From positions 186,001 through 250,000 of the forward strand of contig CAWUHX010000175.1 in NCBI GenBank assembly GCA_963922205.1: DNA of 64,000 nt, in the 5' to 3' direction. The stretch's first letter is position 1. Each line of letters opens with the position of its first letter. The notes under the pieces were generated by a model. It did not search any database. It was not told the DNA's origin and saw only the letters and a list, made by a program, of their open reading frames with translations. The translations under genes and the position numbers were made by a program. This document shows, piece after piece, positions 21,924 to 33,058 of this stretch. This stretch comes from Romanomermis culicivorax (Eukaryota > Nematoda > Enoplea > Mermithida > Mermithidae).

Positions 21924-22075
21924 TCGAAACTTGATTCTTCCATGGTCAGTCGATTCGGCCGTGGGTATTTCGATTTGGTTCGAATCGCTTTCGATCTACC
22001 GTCGGCGGCAACGACCTGGGCTTGCCTCAAAAAATTCGTCGAGCAAAAAAATCTTGAAACAATTTTTCCAATCAT
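21924..22075 (-). CDS. MRPS14: Mitochondrial ribosomal protein uS14m, exon 1
   Basis: First coding exon from ATG at 22075. It encodes 50 residues plus two bases, and the phase matches exon 2 exactly. The start reads MIGKIVSRFFCSTNFLRQAQ: basic, Ser-rich and without acidic residues, as expected of a mitochondrial import signal. The rest (about residues 21-50) is a basic linker. The full protein would be 172 residues, longer than the roughly 128 of vertebrate uS14m, the excess being at the N-terminus. A TATAG five bases before the ATG could be an acceptor for an upstream untranslated exon. Exon 1 is markedly richer in CpG than its flanks. Confidence 0.82.
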
Positions 22076-22920
22076 TGTCTATAAATAATTTGAAATTTTA
22101 AGCGAGTATACCTCGTTACTTCAGGTACGATACCGGAAAAATATATAAACAGACTGAAGAAATACAATAGACTCAAAAAACAATCAGAACCACCAATACC
22201 TATTTTATTCATGGATTTCAGGAATTTAGAACGAGTTTCTACAGAATCGAATTAATTTGTTGAAGATTGATTAATTAATAATGGATACGAAAATTCTGAT
22301 TATCGCGTCGAGCGTGTGCAAACCACAGATGAAATTGAATAAAAATAATATAGGTTAATAAACACAATTATGCCAAAGGAAATAGAACATCTCGAACATA
22401 AGCATTAAAATACGACAAAATCAACCTTTTAGCCGGTAAATTCTATACGATCATGGTAAATGTTCTCCTATTACAATATTTGTGATACGTCAGTTTAAAA
22501 TATTGTATATTTCATGCGAAAAGGATCGAAATCGACAAAAACGTTTGGGACAATATCAATCAAGTTCAATGGCATTCTTCTTATTTAAAACTGAATCTTA
22601 TCGGATTCGTGCAAAGTATTTTTGAACAGTGACGTGTCCAAATGGCATTCTCGTATTGGGCCAGGACAAGATCAGTTGAGAAAACATAAAAAGTCTAATG
22701 AAGGCAAAAACTGCATTTTTCGAAAATAATTTGCCAACCTTGTAGGTTAGTTCGAAAAATAATTCAACCAAACCTAAACATGACTTCATCACACCAAGAA
22801 CATTTTTGAATGATTAATGGATTTATAATTATTTTGAATTTCGGATAAGAGTCAGGGAAGCTTTGCATGTTATATGCACGAATTCAATTTACAGGTAAAT
22901 TAACGCTGTCAACAGCTTGA
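22076..22920. other. Intergenic DNA between MRPS14 and WDR44
   Basis: About 0.85 kb holding the MRPS14 promoter and the WDR44 3' flank. The genes are in the same orientation. No TATA box or exact AATAAA was identified with confidence. Confidence 0.4.
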
Positions 22921-23339
22921 TTAATAAGACAATAAAAATGTACTTGAACCCGCTTTGATTTTCGCCCTATTCAAAAAGACGTAGATGGCTCCGCTGAAGT
23001 CGGCCGACACCAAAATTTCGCCCGTGAACGATTTCGCGTTATTAACGATAGAATTTTGCCGTTTCAACGACGATAAGTGAGTAGAAAGTTTTTTAGCTTC
23101 GTTTTTAATAAATTGACTGAAATTGGACGAATTTTCTTTCGAAAATGAATTTCGGTAGGCAGTAGCACTGTTTGAAGTGCCAGCAGCGACGGCGGAACAA
23201 GAAGTGAAAGGTTTATCAGATTCTTCAATATTGCTGCAGCTACTTTCCGCTGTTTGACGTTTTTTTGCTGTGTAAATTTGGTAAAAAATGATATCTGGTC
23301 GCGGAGCGAAAATGGCCGCAGTAACTACTGCGTTATGAG
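22921..23339 (-). CDS. WDR44: WDR44 exon 19 (C-terminus)
   Basis: Begins with the two bases completing Ala of AHNAVVTAAIFAPRPDI, the start of the last WD40 repeat. A Ser-rich insertion of about 90 residues follows, then GEILVSADFSGAIYVFLNRA, which closes the propeller. The same order (AHNAVVTSAIFAP, insertion, LLSADFTGAIKVF) is known in vertebrate WDR44. Stop codon TAA. Confidence 0.95.
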
Positions 23340-24462
23340 CTATAAAAAATCTAGATTGAAGGATCGACGAGAAATAATAGCTATAAATCATGAATTACTG
23401 AGCTATACATACATCAGAAACAATGGACTCCAATTCATTCTTCATTCGAATCAATAGATCCGATAAATTTTCCAACCGAGAGAAAAAATTCTTACTCCAA
23501 AAAATGAGATATTCCATTGATAGTAATATGTTTGGGTAATAAAATGATCCATACACTCTATAGTAGACTGATAATTGAAAAACACTTTTGTAGCAGTTGA
23601 GATCAGTGTTATTCTTTTAAACCAAATGATCCATTTTGGCTTAAATTTTTTTAGACGTTTCAGACAATAGGCTAAAAAATTTAAGTATTTTTTCTTTCCG
23701 CAAATTGTATCAATGACAAGAAAACTTTTATCCAAATTCATTCATATAAGCTAAAAAAATGAAAATGCTGAAAAGAAATAAAAAATGTATAAACGGATGG
23801 AATATGGGTCATAACAATGCCTATCTACGTATACATATTACTAAGAAACATAGTTCTTTTTTTGCACGGTGCTAATGAAGTTTTGCCTGTGCTAATAAAA
23901 ATTTTAATCGTGCTAAGCAAAAGTAAAGGGAAGTTAGCTGCCGTGCTAATGGGGCTCGTGCTAAAAAAGAAAACCATGCTAAGATACTACAAATAAATGA
24001 ATTGGAATCGATCATTTTGAGAATTTATTTTCAAATAATTGTTAATTTTCAGAATAAATTTTTTCAGTATAATGGCCAGAGTGTAGAAAAGGCCTAACTG
24101 GCTTTAAACCCGATTTTTAGACAAGTCCAGGGTTTTTTTAGCACTCATGCTAGTAAAAAATATTTAATTAGCACAATTAGCATGGCTGACAAATGATACT
24201 CCGTTGGTCTGAAACTAATGGTGAGTTTGTTGATTCGAATAACCTGCTTTTATTGTATTACCGATTCATTAAATCATGCTTGATGTTGGTACTTTCAAGA
24301 GAAATTTACACGAAAAAGAAAGCATTCGAAATGAATTTTTTATTTCGTGGAAGTTATGAAATAAATTCTGGAAAATTACGACTTTTGTTTAATTTTTTGC
24401 CTACTTTAAAGATCTCTCGGGGGAGAGGGACTGCGTTATTTTGGTTAATATACATATTTTAC
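23340..24462. other. WDR44 intron 18 with decayed hAT relative
   Basis: From about 23870 to 24190 it holds repeated GTGCTAA / TTAGCAC units and then a block (TGACAAATGATACT and onward, to about 24370) that recurs at 42552-42720 inside the 40392-42901 element. This is a degraded copy of that element. Confidence 0.55.
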
Positions 24463-24596
24463 CCCTTATGCTTTCCCATATTCTATTTCTATCTTTTCGC
24501 ACAGGCGGCAAAGACAAGACGTCAGAATCGACATTCGTTTTCCATATGTAAATGTTTTTGTCTTCGGAACCGCAAATGATAAATTTTCCATCGTGA
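24463..24596 (-). CDS. WDR44: WDR44 exon 18
   Basis: Encodes HDGKFIICGSEDKNIYIWKT and VRKDRNRIWESIR. This is the WD40 strand corresponding to the vertebrate SGSEDKYVYIW segment and the RRDRNDFWEGIK linker. Phase 2 in, phase 1 out, matching both neighbours; donor GTAAAA after GGG. Confidence 0.95.
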
Positions 24597-24691
24597 CTAA
24601 ATCATAAATGATAATTATACAAACATTCCTCTACTTGAGAGTAAGTTTTAATAATATTCACAAACAAGATGAACAATAATTGCATACAAAT

Positions 24692-24976
24692 CATACATGT
24701 AACGGAGCTATGAGAGTCAAGTGACTTTTTGGGAGCGGAGAATCATCAATAACCCAAAATTTTGGGGCGTGATCTTCTGGGAAAAATTCCGATTCTTTCA
24801 AAAAAGTCATTTTTTGCCTGAAAAAGCCGTAAAAAATGTATTTATGACGCGAAGCGCAACGTTTTTCAGTTTTTTCCGATCGAAAATATGGAGCTCCCTA
24901 TAGCTACCATATGATTAGCTGTATGACCGACGATTTCTAAGGGGCTTCTTGTGGCACTTCCCTCAAATAATGCATG
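24692..24976. mobile_element. CATACATGTAA-family MITE, copy B (decayed)
   Basis: Starts CATACATGTAACGGAGC in reverse orientation relative to copy A, keeps the CCAAAATTTTGGGG block and the TTTATGACGCGAAGCGC hairpin, and is shortened internally. The right end is degraded (AATGCATG) and no 8-bp duplication is visible. Lies in WDR44 intron 17. Confidence 0.65.
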
Positions 24977-24999
24977 GTCCAGATCTATGAACAATTCAC

Positions 25000-25115
25000 C
25001 TGAAAGTGGCTCGAATTTGGCTACTATAATTCGTGTAACCTTTGTATTTGCAAGTCAATGAGAGATCACGTAAATCGTAAAGCCTGATTCTAGAATCGTT
25101 CGATGTTACCAACAG
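25000..25115 (-). CDS. WDR44: WDR44 exon 17
   Basis: Encodes LLVTSNDSRIRLYDLRDLSL then KYKGYTNYSSQIRATF, almost identical to the family segment. Acceptor TATTTAAG, donor CAG/GTGAAT; ends in phase 2. Confidence 0.96.
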
Positions 25116-25167
25116 CTTAAATACAGCGTAAACAGTTTTTCTAAATACTGAATTATATAAGTTTTAC

Positions 25168-25263
25168 CTTATCTTGAAACGATTCCAGACCCGTGATTTT
25201 ATGCGGCCTTGAATTTTTGCCGTGCCCCGATTTGACGTCAATTTGTGTATGATATTTAAGTTG
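25168..25263 (-). CDS. WDR44: WDR44 exon 16
   Basis: 32 codons in phase 0: QLKYHTQIDVKSGHGKNSRP and HKITGLESFQDK. It corresponds to the LKYHTQIHVRS and KITGIEPLPGENK region of the family. Acceptor GTTGTAG, donor AAG/GTAAAAC. Confidence 0.95.
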
Positions 25264-25309
25264 CTACAACAAAAAACGCCTTTAACCCTGTGAACGAATT
25301 TTATCATAC

Positions 25310-25507
25310 CAGATTTACGTCTGTGGTATAAAAAATGCATCGTCCATCGTATGTGCCAACCACAGCAAATTTTCCGTTACGCGCAAAGGTTAAAGTCGTT
25401 ACCAATTTTCCGCCTTCTACTTCATTCCACAAAGCAACCTTCTTCTCTGGAATATGCCAGAGACGGAGTTTACCATCCAAAGAGCCACTCAGAAAATATC
25501 TATCATC
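25310..25507 (-). CDS. WDR44: WDR44 exon 15
   Basis: 66 codons in phase 0. Contains DDRYFLSGSLDGKLRLWHIP, EKKVALWNEVEGG and VVGTYDGRCIFY, two WD40 blades that match the family nearly residue for residue. Confidence 0.97.
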
Positions 25508-25750
25508 CTAGAAAAGTGAAAAATTGAACCAAAATCTACAGCCGATTAATCAGACTTTAATATCGAGAATATCAACACTAAATAGAACGTATTCAACAAG
25601 CACCGACGATTATGACGCAGATCAATCAGCAATAATTTTTAATTATCATAAAGAGACGCTGCAAGATTTTCTATGAAAGCTTAACATTTATTCCATGATT
25701 TACGAAAATATGAAACTCATTCGCTATGCGGTGGTTAGATTTCTTCTTAC

Positions 25751-25873
25751 TTTAGGGAGAAATACAATAGCGGTCACAAAGTCGATGTGCTGGAAGCAAC
25801 ACAAGCACTCGGTTCGAGAAATATGCCAAAGTCGTACGGTTCTGTCCATACTGCTCGATAGAACAAAATAATT
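25751..25873 (-). CDS. WDR44: WDR44 exon 14
   Basis: 41 codons in phase 0: NYFVLSSSMDRTVRLWHISR then TECLCCFQHIDFVTAIVFLP. This block is the family's most conserved WD40 signature. Acceptor TTTTTCAG, donor AAA/GTAAGA. Confidence 0.97.
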
Positions 25874-25929
25874 CTGAAAAACTAATTTGAGAGAAGCATG
25901 TTCTACCCAGATGTGGAATGAAAATAAAC

Positions 25930-26170
25930 TATACTTCATCTATTTTAAAAATGATGGATGCATCGGTCGAAGTTTCGGCAAGTGCAGCCTAACTACAGAA
26001 CAGAAAATTAATTGTGGTTAGTCTTTGAATAGTTGAAAAAAATCTGGACAAGAAATCTGTCATGAAAAAAATATTGAATCAATTCAATGAGCCTTACCGT
26101 AATTTTAAATAAAAGTTGCGCTGCGATCTCGCTGCATCGAACATTTCAAAATGAATGAGGAATGAATGGT
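25930..26170. mobile_element. MITE with TATACTTCATTC ends, copy 1
   Basis: Left ATACTTCATCTATTTTAAAA and GATGCATCGGTCG; right end is the approximate inverse (CTGCATCGAACATTT, AAAATGAATGAGG). A second copy lies at 28113-28327, and half-copies near 17130-17160 and 31530-31560. About 220-240 bp, no coding capacity. Confidence 0.6.
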
Positions 26171-26430
26171 TCTCAGAGAAACATGTAACCGAAAGATATA
26201 AGCGAAATAGATTTGAATCAAAAGTTTTACACGTGATTTTCTTATATTTTATAAATCAGACCGTTATTCTAAAGTAAGTTTCAGATCCACTACCTACTGC
26301 ACACCCGCTACCAAGTGCATGACCGCTAACTATGTCACATCTGCTACGTAGTACATATCCGCTGTTTTCTGATGAGGAATATAGTAAGAAATCAAGTCTT
26401 TGCAGTGAATAACAACGACGACACTGACCA

Positions 26431-27320
26431 GGGGCCGATTCAACAATGCGTACTTTGCCAGAGTACACTTTGGCCACAAAGCATGCTTTGAGAGGCCAAA
26501 GCACACTTTTCAAAGTAGGCGTTCAAGGTGGGTCCAGCAACGCGTACTATCAACCCTAATTTGCAAAGTATACTTTGCTGTCGACCACGCCATGCTTTGG
26601 TCGATAAAACAGTCCGTTCCCATTCTATTTTTAGACCTCCTTTGTATCGACGTTGCATTGGCGTGGTTAATTTCTATAAAATCTGTTTTTATTTACGTTA
26701 TAAAAAGATATTTTCAATATTAACATATAGTTGTAGAGCAGAGTAGTATAGAATCTTATTTTTCAAGAATTTTATTATTTTTCAAGAATTTATTCTTGAT
26801 ATGGGTGAATCAAAGCCGTCAAAGAACCCAAAACTGAACGAAAAAGAAAGATCAATATTGTTGGATCTATCAAAATGAATTGGTTTTATTAGGCACCGAT
26901 GGCAAAGCCGAATCAGTGTGCAGAAAAGCATTGGCATGGTCCAAGGTTTGTAACTACTTTTAAAGCTAGTATTTTCACCTTTTGTAGAAAATATTTTGTT
27001 GAACACATCTTTTATTTTTTTGCATATTGAGATTCAAAACATTTCGACACCTAAGCCACCAAACGGATTAACATGATCTCGAATCACTTTCTAGGAATAA
27101 TTTCATCATTTTCTTGACAACGAGCCACATCTAACACAATATAAAAACACTAGTGACAGACAAATGGATTAATTGCTCAATAATCGACATCAATTTTGTA
27201 TTTTACACGTTATAAAACGTAAGTAGAGTCCAAGGAGTGGTCTAGACCGCCCTACGCCAAAGCATACCTTGGCAAAGCATGCTTGATGAATTTTTGTCAA
27301 AGTGCGCATTGTTGAACCCA
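26431..27320. mobile_element. Putative PIF/Harbinger-like element, non-autonomous
   Basis: Left end GGGGCCGATTCAACAATGCG, right end CGCATTGTTGAACCCA, inverse of the left. Subterminal CAAAGCATGCTTTG-like units recur at both ends (about 26475-26600 and 27255-27290). GGGCC-type ends with TTCAACAA recall PIF/Harbinger, but no 3-bp duplication is clear and no transposase remains. Lies in WDR44 intron 13. Confidence 0.5.
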
Positions 27321-28112
27321 ACTACGATGAATATAAAATATATTAAATCACAATATAGCAATTCTGAAAGAGCAATAAAAACTGTAGTATTATAAAACAA
27401 TAAAAATATACAGCATGAATGTTTCATCCTGTGAAGCGCGCGACAAACAAAATACTGCCGGAAGTGCGCAAGTCACCCCCTCTGTGCAAGCCACCCCCCA
27501 CGATGGTACTTTGGTCGTCCAAAAAAAGGTGAATTTCATTCAAAAAATAGGACTATATGCGGCTGCAAAAGAAACACACATCAAAATTTCTAATTTGGAA
27601 AATAAAAGTGTTGCATAATTTACGAATTTTATCCCTAAAAGCCCATCATGGAATAAAAAAGAGCAACTGATTTTCATTGGGTTGACCCTTATGTGATTGA
27701 TGGAGCCATAACGCTTAAGATGTGATGAATCAACGCAAGGTATACTGTACGATTAATTAAATTAGAACACAAACTTTTTTTGAATCAGTCAGATATATAT
27801 TTGTCTCTATGTTTCGTCTTTTTGTCTCATATTTTCATGCCACCGCTTTGTCTTGAAGAGAGTGAGAAAATCAGAACTTTGACAGGTTTATGACATTCTT
27901 CCCTCAATTGGAAAATGTTTTCTCGCGGCAATTTCGATAGTTTTGTTATTTCTCATTTTTACTGTTTTACATCATAAATGCATTTTTACAGTGGTTCACT
28001 TGAAAATTAAAAACCTAAAAAGACCTGATTGTTTCAACATCTGACACTAATGAAGCATGATCAGTGCTCTCAAATAAGTTGATCCGTTTTACATATAAAA
28101 ACGATTATGGAT
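27321..28112. other. WDR44 intron 13, nothing recognised
   Basis: AT-rich intronic DNA with no recognisable repeat or exon. Confidence 0.35.
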
Positions 28113-28327
28113 ATACTTCATTCATTTTGGAATGAACGATGCAGTCGGCGGAGTTTCGGAAAACGCAGCCTTACTTGAGATTAGGAAGTTCATTTCAATA
28201 ATCCCAAAATGATAGAGAAGGATGACCATCAAGGACCCTGTATCATGAAGAAAAAATTTATTGATTAGAGTCAAAAAGCTTGGCTATGACCTCACTGCAT
28301 CGATCATTTTAAAATGAATGGAGTATA
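28113..28327. mobile_element. MITE with TATACTTCATTC ends, copy 2
   Basis: Left ATACTTCATTCATTTTGG, right AAAATGAATGGAGTATAG, an imperfect inverted pair, with GATGCAGTCGG and CTGCATCGATC next to them. Same family as 25930-26170. Confidence 0.65.
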
Positions 28328-28650
28328 GTATGTCAACCAGCTTGGCATCTTCCAATTTTTCGAACATTTCCAAAAAAATGGTTTCGTCCTTTTGTTTTTT
28401 CATAAACAAAAACCTTGATCTACAAGCATATTAATACCTTTCTGTGATTATTCAGCTTGTGGAGCCAAAACAAAAACATTGAGCTCGCGAAAACAAGACA
28501 ACTACTCGCCTCACTAAAAACTAAATCCGATCCTCCCAAAAAAACGAATATATGCTACTGTGTGTACCAAGACATACTCTGCTTTGTACCAATTGTGTAT
28601 TGTTTAATAAAAAATATTCTATTATGTCATGGCGATCTTATAGTTTGGCG

Positions 28651-29056
28651 CATACATGTAACGGAGCGCCGAGGTTTGGGGAGGCGGGTCGTACGACTTT
28701 TTTGGGGCCGGGGGTCACTAATTCCCCAAAATTTTGGGGGAGGGGTCTCTTGAGGAAAAAATCGATTTTTCCAGCAAAAAAGTCCGAAAAACGATTTAAA
28801 AAAAATTGTTGTCTAAAAAACCGAAAAATGTATCGTTGGCGCGAAGCGCGGAGAAAATTTCACGTTTTTGACCATTTTTTGTTCAAAAATTTACATTTTT
28901 TAATATTTTTCCGACCAAAAGTATGGGTGTCTCTATGAATACTATATGGCTAGCCATGGGCTTGGAAAATTTAGGTGGGGGGTCGCCCAATGGCTAGCCA
29001 TATAACCGACGATTTCTGAGGGGGGTTCCTATAGCACTTCCTCCCTTACATGTATG
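28651..29056. mobile_element. CATACATGTAA-family MITE, copy C
   Basis: 406 bp, reverse orientation to copy A: starts CATACATGTAACGGAGC and ends TTACATGTATG. Perfect 8-bp duplication GTTTGGCG at 28643-28650 and 29057-29064. In WDR44 intron 13. Confidence 0.9.
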
Positions 29057-29737
29057 GTTTGGCGACCTATGATACCCACTACTTTATTGTTCGGCGACAT
29101 TATTGCTTTGCGATCTTATCTTAGTGAATGACGACCTCATATCTGGCAATAATTCGCTGACCACTTTCTGTCCTCTTACCGTATTTTTGCAGCGCTAGGT
29201 CTCTAAGCACAGTTCACTGTTTCATAAAGCCGGAAAGCGGATAAAGAAAATATTTTGCATCACAACACGGACTACTAATCGCAATTAATGTTCTCATTTC
29301 CTTTTAACTTTTTGTCTTTGGAAAACCCTTTCGAAAATAATTTGCAAACTGCTCTTTCGCTTTATTTTGCTGATTAGTACCGGATTTACAGTAGGTAGCG
29401 AATAAACGCTAGGTACCGGATCAGCAACCCAATTCTTATTTTACAAACCATTCATTTTCCAACGAGCCTCGAAATGAAAATAAATCTATAGACACGGAAT
29501 TAACAACCGTCGTACGCCAACATTTTCTTTGCTCAGGTTGTTATCCCAAGTGCTATAGTGAATATAAGGAAAAAACGGATGCGTGCACAGTTGTTTCAGC
29601 ATCATTTTTCGTTTCGAGGCTTATTTGAAGAAAACGCTATAGGATGAACTTAACAGATATTCGATACAAAAATAATGCAACTTTGACTGATAGTTTATTT
29701 CAAGGAGAAACCTCCTTTGGGATGATTATAAAACTAC

Positions 29738-29961
29738 CTTAGACCAAGATAAATCCAAAACGTCAGCCGAATGACCTCTATAAACGCAGAACGGCTTGGA
29801 GACGAAAGGCGAGCTAGAATCGTCTTGACCGATCGAAGAAGTCGTGCTGGCCATGTCTGAAGAGAACATATCGCCGCTCAACGAGCTGCGGCAACTGTCA
29901 ACCGCGTTAGTCGCCGAAGACAAGCCCACAGTGCACTTTTGTAATTGTTCGTAAAGAGGCA
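29738..29961 (-). CDS. WDR44: WDR44 exon 13
   Basis: Two bases completing Val, then 74 codons. The first two thirds are a Ser/Asp-rich loop; the end reads FVSKPFCVYRGHSADVLDLS then WSK. This corresponds to the family's FRQRPFCKYKGHTADLLDLSW, so the Ser-rich loop inside the propeller is a conserved feature. Donor AAG/GTAGTT. Confidence 0.95.
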
Positions 29962-30020
29962 CTGCGAGAAAAATATGAATATGCGCTACAGGGGCAGACT
30001 TTGTTTGATGATTAACTCAC

Positions 30021-30165
30021 CAGAATCGTCAGCGTTGTAACGCGACCTCATTTCGTTAAAATAATTAAAAGCATCTTTCAAAATCCAGACACGAATTAAG
30101 TTATCCTGACCACCGGTAGCTAATAATCTTCCGCAATGTGAAAATTTTAAGCACCATACGGACCC
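30021..30165 (-). CDS. WDR44: WDR44 exon 12
   Basis: Encodes GSVWCLKFSHCGRLLATGGQ then DNLIRVWILKDAFNYFNEMR and SRYNADDS: the first complete WD40 blade. Acceptor TTTTAG, donor GTGAGT, phase 0 in and 1 out. Confidence 0.97.
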
Positions 30166-30625
30166 CTAAAATTACAACAGAATAAACATGCACACAGGGT
30201 ATACACAGAGTGTGTATACTCCAATCTAAAAATTGGGAAAAATACATTGCCAATAGCACAATTTTTCTCTGTCACACGAGTTAAATATTCCGGGAATTAA
30301 CATCCAAACTCTTTTCATGGGCACATAAAAATTGTTTGAATACATACGCTTTTAGTATTAAAACATAGACAATTACTGCCTACCGTCATAACGAAGCTAC
30401 CTGGGACAAGTTTCGTGGAACATTTATCGAATTTTTCCTCTAGTTCAGTCAATTTTTACAATAACTCCGATTATATATAGAAATGCTGTTAATAAATATA
30501 CCGACAAGTTTTCAAATTTATAGGTTCGAAAGGGGCCAACCCGGTTATCCTGCGTCCAGAGATCTTCCATTTTCGGATCTCAGTGTCCAACAGTGACCTG
30601 ATATTATGGTATGGCTTATTTTGAA

Positions 30626-30669
30626 GCTTAGGCTTAGGCTTAGCAATCTCCTTAGGCCTAGGCTTAGGG
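30626..30669. repeat. Interstitial TTAGGC tract
   Basis: Contains TTAGGCTTAGGCTTAG, an interruption, then TTAGGCCTAGGCTTAGGG. About five TTAGGC-like units; too short to be a telomere. Confidence 0.6.
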
Positions 30670-31139
30670 AATGCGCGTGGTCTACAGGGCGGAGGTCGAA
30701 AATCTCAGGACGTAGGATAACCAGGTTGGGCCGATATGTTTACAAATTTACATCGTGTCCAAAGTAGCGCCGCTCCATGGTACCTGTCATTTGCTAGAGA
30801 GAAGTATAATAAGGTCAATTTCATCTTCTAAAAAATTGACATATTGATTGATTATTTGCGAGGAACCACTATCAATGCTCACTATTACTCCAGGTTGCTC
30901 CTAGATTTGTGCAAGGCATTGAAAGAAAAATGACCCGGAAAGCTGCAAAGCCGACCATTACTGCAACACGACAATACCCGAGCCCAAAGTTTACGTAATT
31001 GACTATCGCAGAGCTATGCTGGCACCCAGCCTATTCTACAGTTTTGGCACCCAACGACTATCACCTATTCTCCAAATTGAAAAACCCGCTCCGCGGGGAG
31101 CATTCTGGGTCTTTGAAGCAGTTTCAATGAATCGTCAAC

Positions 31140-31310
31140 CAATGGGTCAAAAGTTGTCAAAAATTGTGGACAGTGGTCAAAAAGTAGTTTCAAAATTGTA
31201 AAAGTTTTTGTAAAGTTGTCAAATAGTAATTGAAAAAGTGTAAAGTTGTGAGAAATTGTCAAAAAGTTGTTGAAAAATGTAAAGTTGTCATAATTGCCGA
31301 AAATTGTCAT
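31140..31310. repeat. Degenerate tandem repeat
   Basis: About a dozen loose units of the type AAAGTTGTCAAAAATTGT. The minus-strand open frame over it, rich in Phe and Asn, is a by-product of the repeat. Confidence 0.55.
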
Positions 31311-31872
31311 CAAGGTATTTTTTCCGTCTGTACAAATGTCAGCGACACGAATTCATGTTATAAAGGAGTAGATTTTTTCTCACAGTGCACAAACTTTTTG
31401 ATCCAATTTGCGCCCCATGCATATCAACCAGCGCGCAAACACCATGTGCATAACAATATCAGATCATCGAGTTTTGCAAGATTTATATCTGTGACAATAT
31501 GTCCACCTGTAATGAAACAGCATTCACTATAGCTCATTCAATCTAAAATGATGGATGCAGCAAACACCGAAAAAGTAAGTTCAATTTGATACACAGTTTT
31601 CACTTCGTGCGAACTTTATAATGTAGGAAAAAGTTAAATTTCTTCATAAGAATGGTAAAGTTCAAAATCATTGAAAAATATCACGCTTGTACACTGTCAG
31701 TACTTGAAAGGTCAGCAGTACTTGATAGGGATGGATAAGTTTCACTTTCTTGGGGTTTCCACCTAGGGTTTTGCATTTTTTGAATTTATGGTTTCAGTTT
31801 CGGTTTCGGTTTTCCGATTTACAAGTCCATGAAGTCGGTTTCAGTTTTTGTGCTGAATAAATAATAACTTAC

Positions 31873-31953
31873 TGAATGTTCTCCTTTCAAATTTTGAACA
31901 AGTCGAACTTGCTCGAAATGATAGGGCCTTTTATGTTTATGAGAAGCGCGAAC
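31873..31953 (-). CDS. WDR44: WDR44 exon 11
   Basis: 27 codons, phase 0 on both sides: VRASHKHKRPYHFEQVRLVQ then NLKGEHS. Matches the family linker VKFKAAHGFKGPYDFDQIKV and VQDLSGEHMG just before the propeller. Acceptor TGTTCAG, donor TCA/GTAAGT. Confidence 0.95.
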
Positions 31954-32030
31954 CTGAACAGTAGGTGATGCGCGTAGAGTTCATTTCAAAAGGAGGATAG
32001 AAAATGCTATAAAAAAAAAATCTGACTTAC

Positions 32031-32107
32031 TCGAATAAATTTCGAATTATCAGAATTATCATCGTCGTCACTTTGATTCGTTTCGTCAGTGTGAAAACGA
32101 TACCGTA
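32031..32107 (-). CDS. WDR44: WDR44 exon 10
   Basis: Two bases plus 25 codons: RYRFHTDETNQSDDDDNSDN then SKFIR. This aligns with the family's acidic FHTDQDDPSSSDDE stretch. Donor CGA/GTAAGT. Confidence 0.92.
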
Positions 32108-32260
32108 CTGAAACATTTCAAACTTAGACTACCTATTAACTCAGAGTGCTTATTAGGTTGGGTGCATGACGAAAAATAACCATAAAACCACGAATAAAGT
32201 AGTTTTAGACGATATTATAAGAAGTACATAATCGTTGGTAATTCAAAAATGAAAACTCAC

Positions 32261-32339
32261 CCCCTTCCGTCACATTCCTCATTTTGCGAACAGTTTTATC
32301 TATGGCACAACCGAAACTACGTCCAATCATTTTGCGGTA
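32261..32339 (-). CDS. WDR44: WDR44 exon 9
   Basis: 26 codons plus one base: YRKMIGRSFGCAIDKTVRKM then RNVTEG. Corresponds to the amphipathic KKFLGKSVKRA...INKVKSV region of the family, near the part linked to Rab11 binding. Donor GTGAGT. Confidence 0.88.
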
Positions 32340-32891
32340 CTGGATACTGAATAACCACAACAGATAATATTCAGAATGAAAGACACGAAATTCACGTTTA
32401 TACAATCTTAGTCAGTTCTGTTTCATATGAACACATGAGAAAGGCTACCTCAGAAGGTTGGCTTTTCAAAGCACTGAGAAGGATCAGTGAACTGTACGAA
32501 CAAAGGATCTTTCAGACATAAATAGCATATAAAACAATCATTAACTAATCATTAGACGTAAGTAAGTGTGGTATTTAAAGCTAGCGTCAAAACGTGGTGC
32601 TAACTCAAGTTTTGCTTCGGCTTGAAAATTAAAACTGTTTTTGGGATGTAATATTTGACTAAATAGAGTGTCTGAAAGACCCTGTATATGACAACAGAAG
32701 TTCTTAATCTTGTCCGGTCCTCTTCAAAGAATGAGATTTCAAATTTCGGGTCAATTATACTAAAATACTAGCAGAGAATGACTATTTTGGAAGGAACTCG
32801 TCGTGAACGAATCTACAGTTGTTCAACCATCATTTGCATATGAATGAGTGTTGTTCATGTGCTTCAAGCTATAAAAATAAAAATAACTGAC

Positions 32892-33006
32892 ACTCCCATA
32901 CGTTTTCAATTTTGCTTGAATCAAATAATTTCTCGGCGAACTGAAACTTGTCAAACTCGAAATATCATCCGTACCAGACCCGCTTTCGGACTGATGTGAT
33001 TCGAGT
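32892..33006 (-). CDS. WDR44: WDR44 exon 8
   Basis: One base completing Arg, then 38 codons: LESHQSESGSGTDDISSLTS, FSSPRNYLIQAKLKTYGS. Two overlapping donors exist at the end (GTGTCA and GTCAGT). GTCAGT keeps phase 0 and is chosen because exon 9 needs it. Confidence 0.88.
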
Positions 33007-33058
33007 CTAAATTTAGGGGAAATTTACTCGGAACCAATATCTGAGATGATGCATAAAC

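Larger units (their letters stand above)
30166..31872. other. WDR44 intron 11
   Basis: 1.7-kb intron. Holds a short TTAGGC-rich tract (30626-30669) and a degenerate tandem GTCAAAAAnTTGT-type stretch (about 31140-31310). No exon in it is needed by the phase chain. Confidence 0.7.

Noticed and set aside
24193-24579. 128-codon plus-strand open frame
   Set aside because: It overlaps WDR44 exon 18 antisense and a decayed TE; a shadow.
30405-30450. Minus-strand frame ELEEKFDKCSTKLVPG as a WDR44 exon
   Set aside because: It needs a wrong entry phase and has no family match.
30752-30793. Possible 14-codon WDR44 micro-exon ending FGHD
   Set aside because: The exon at 31873-31953 matches the family and joins exons 10 and 12 in phase, so no further exon is needed.
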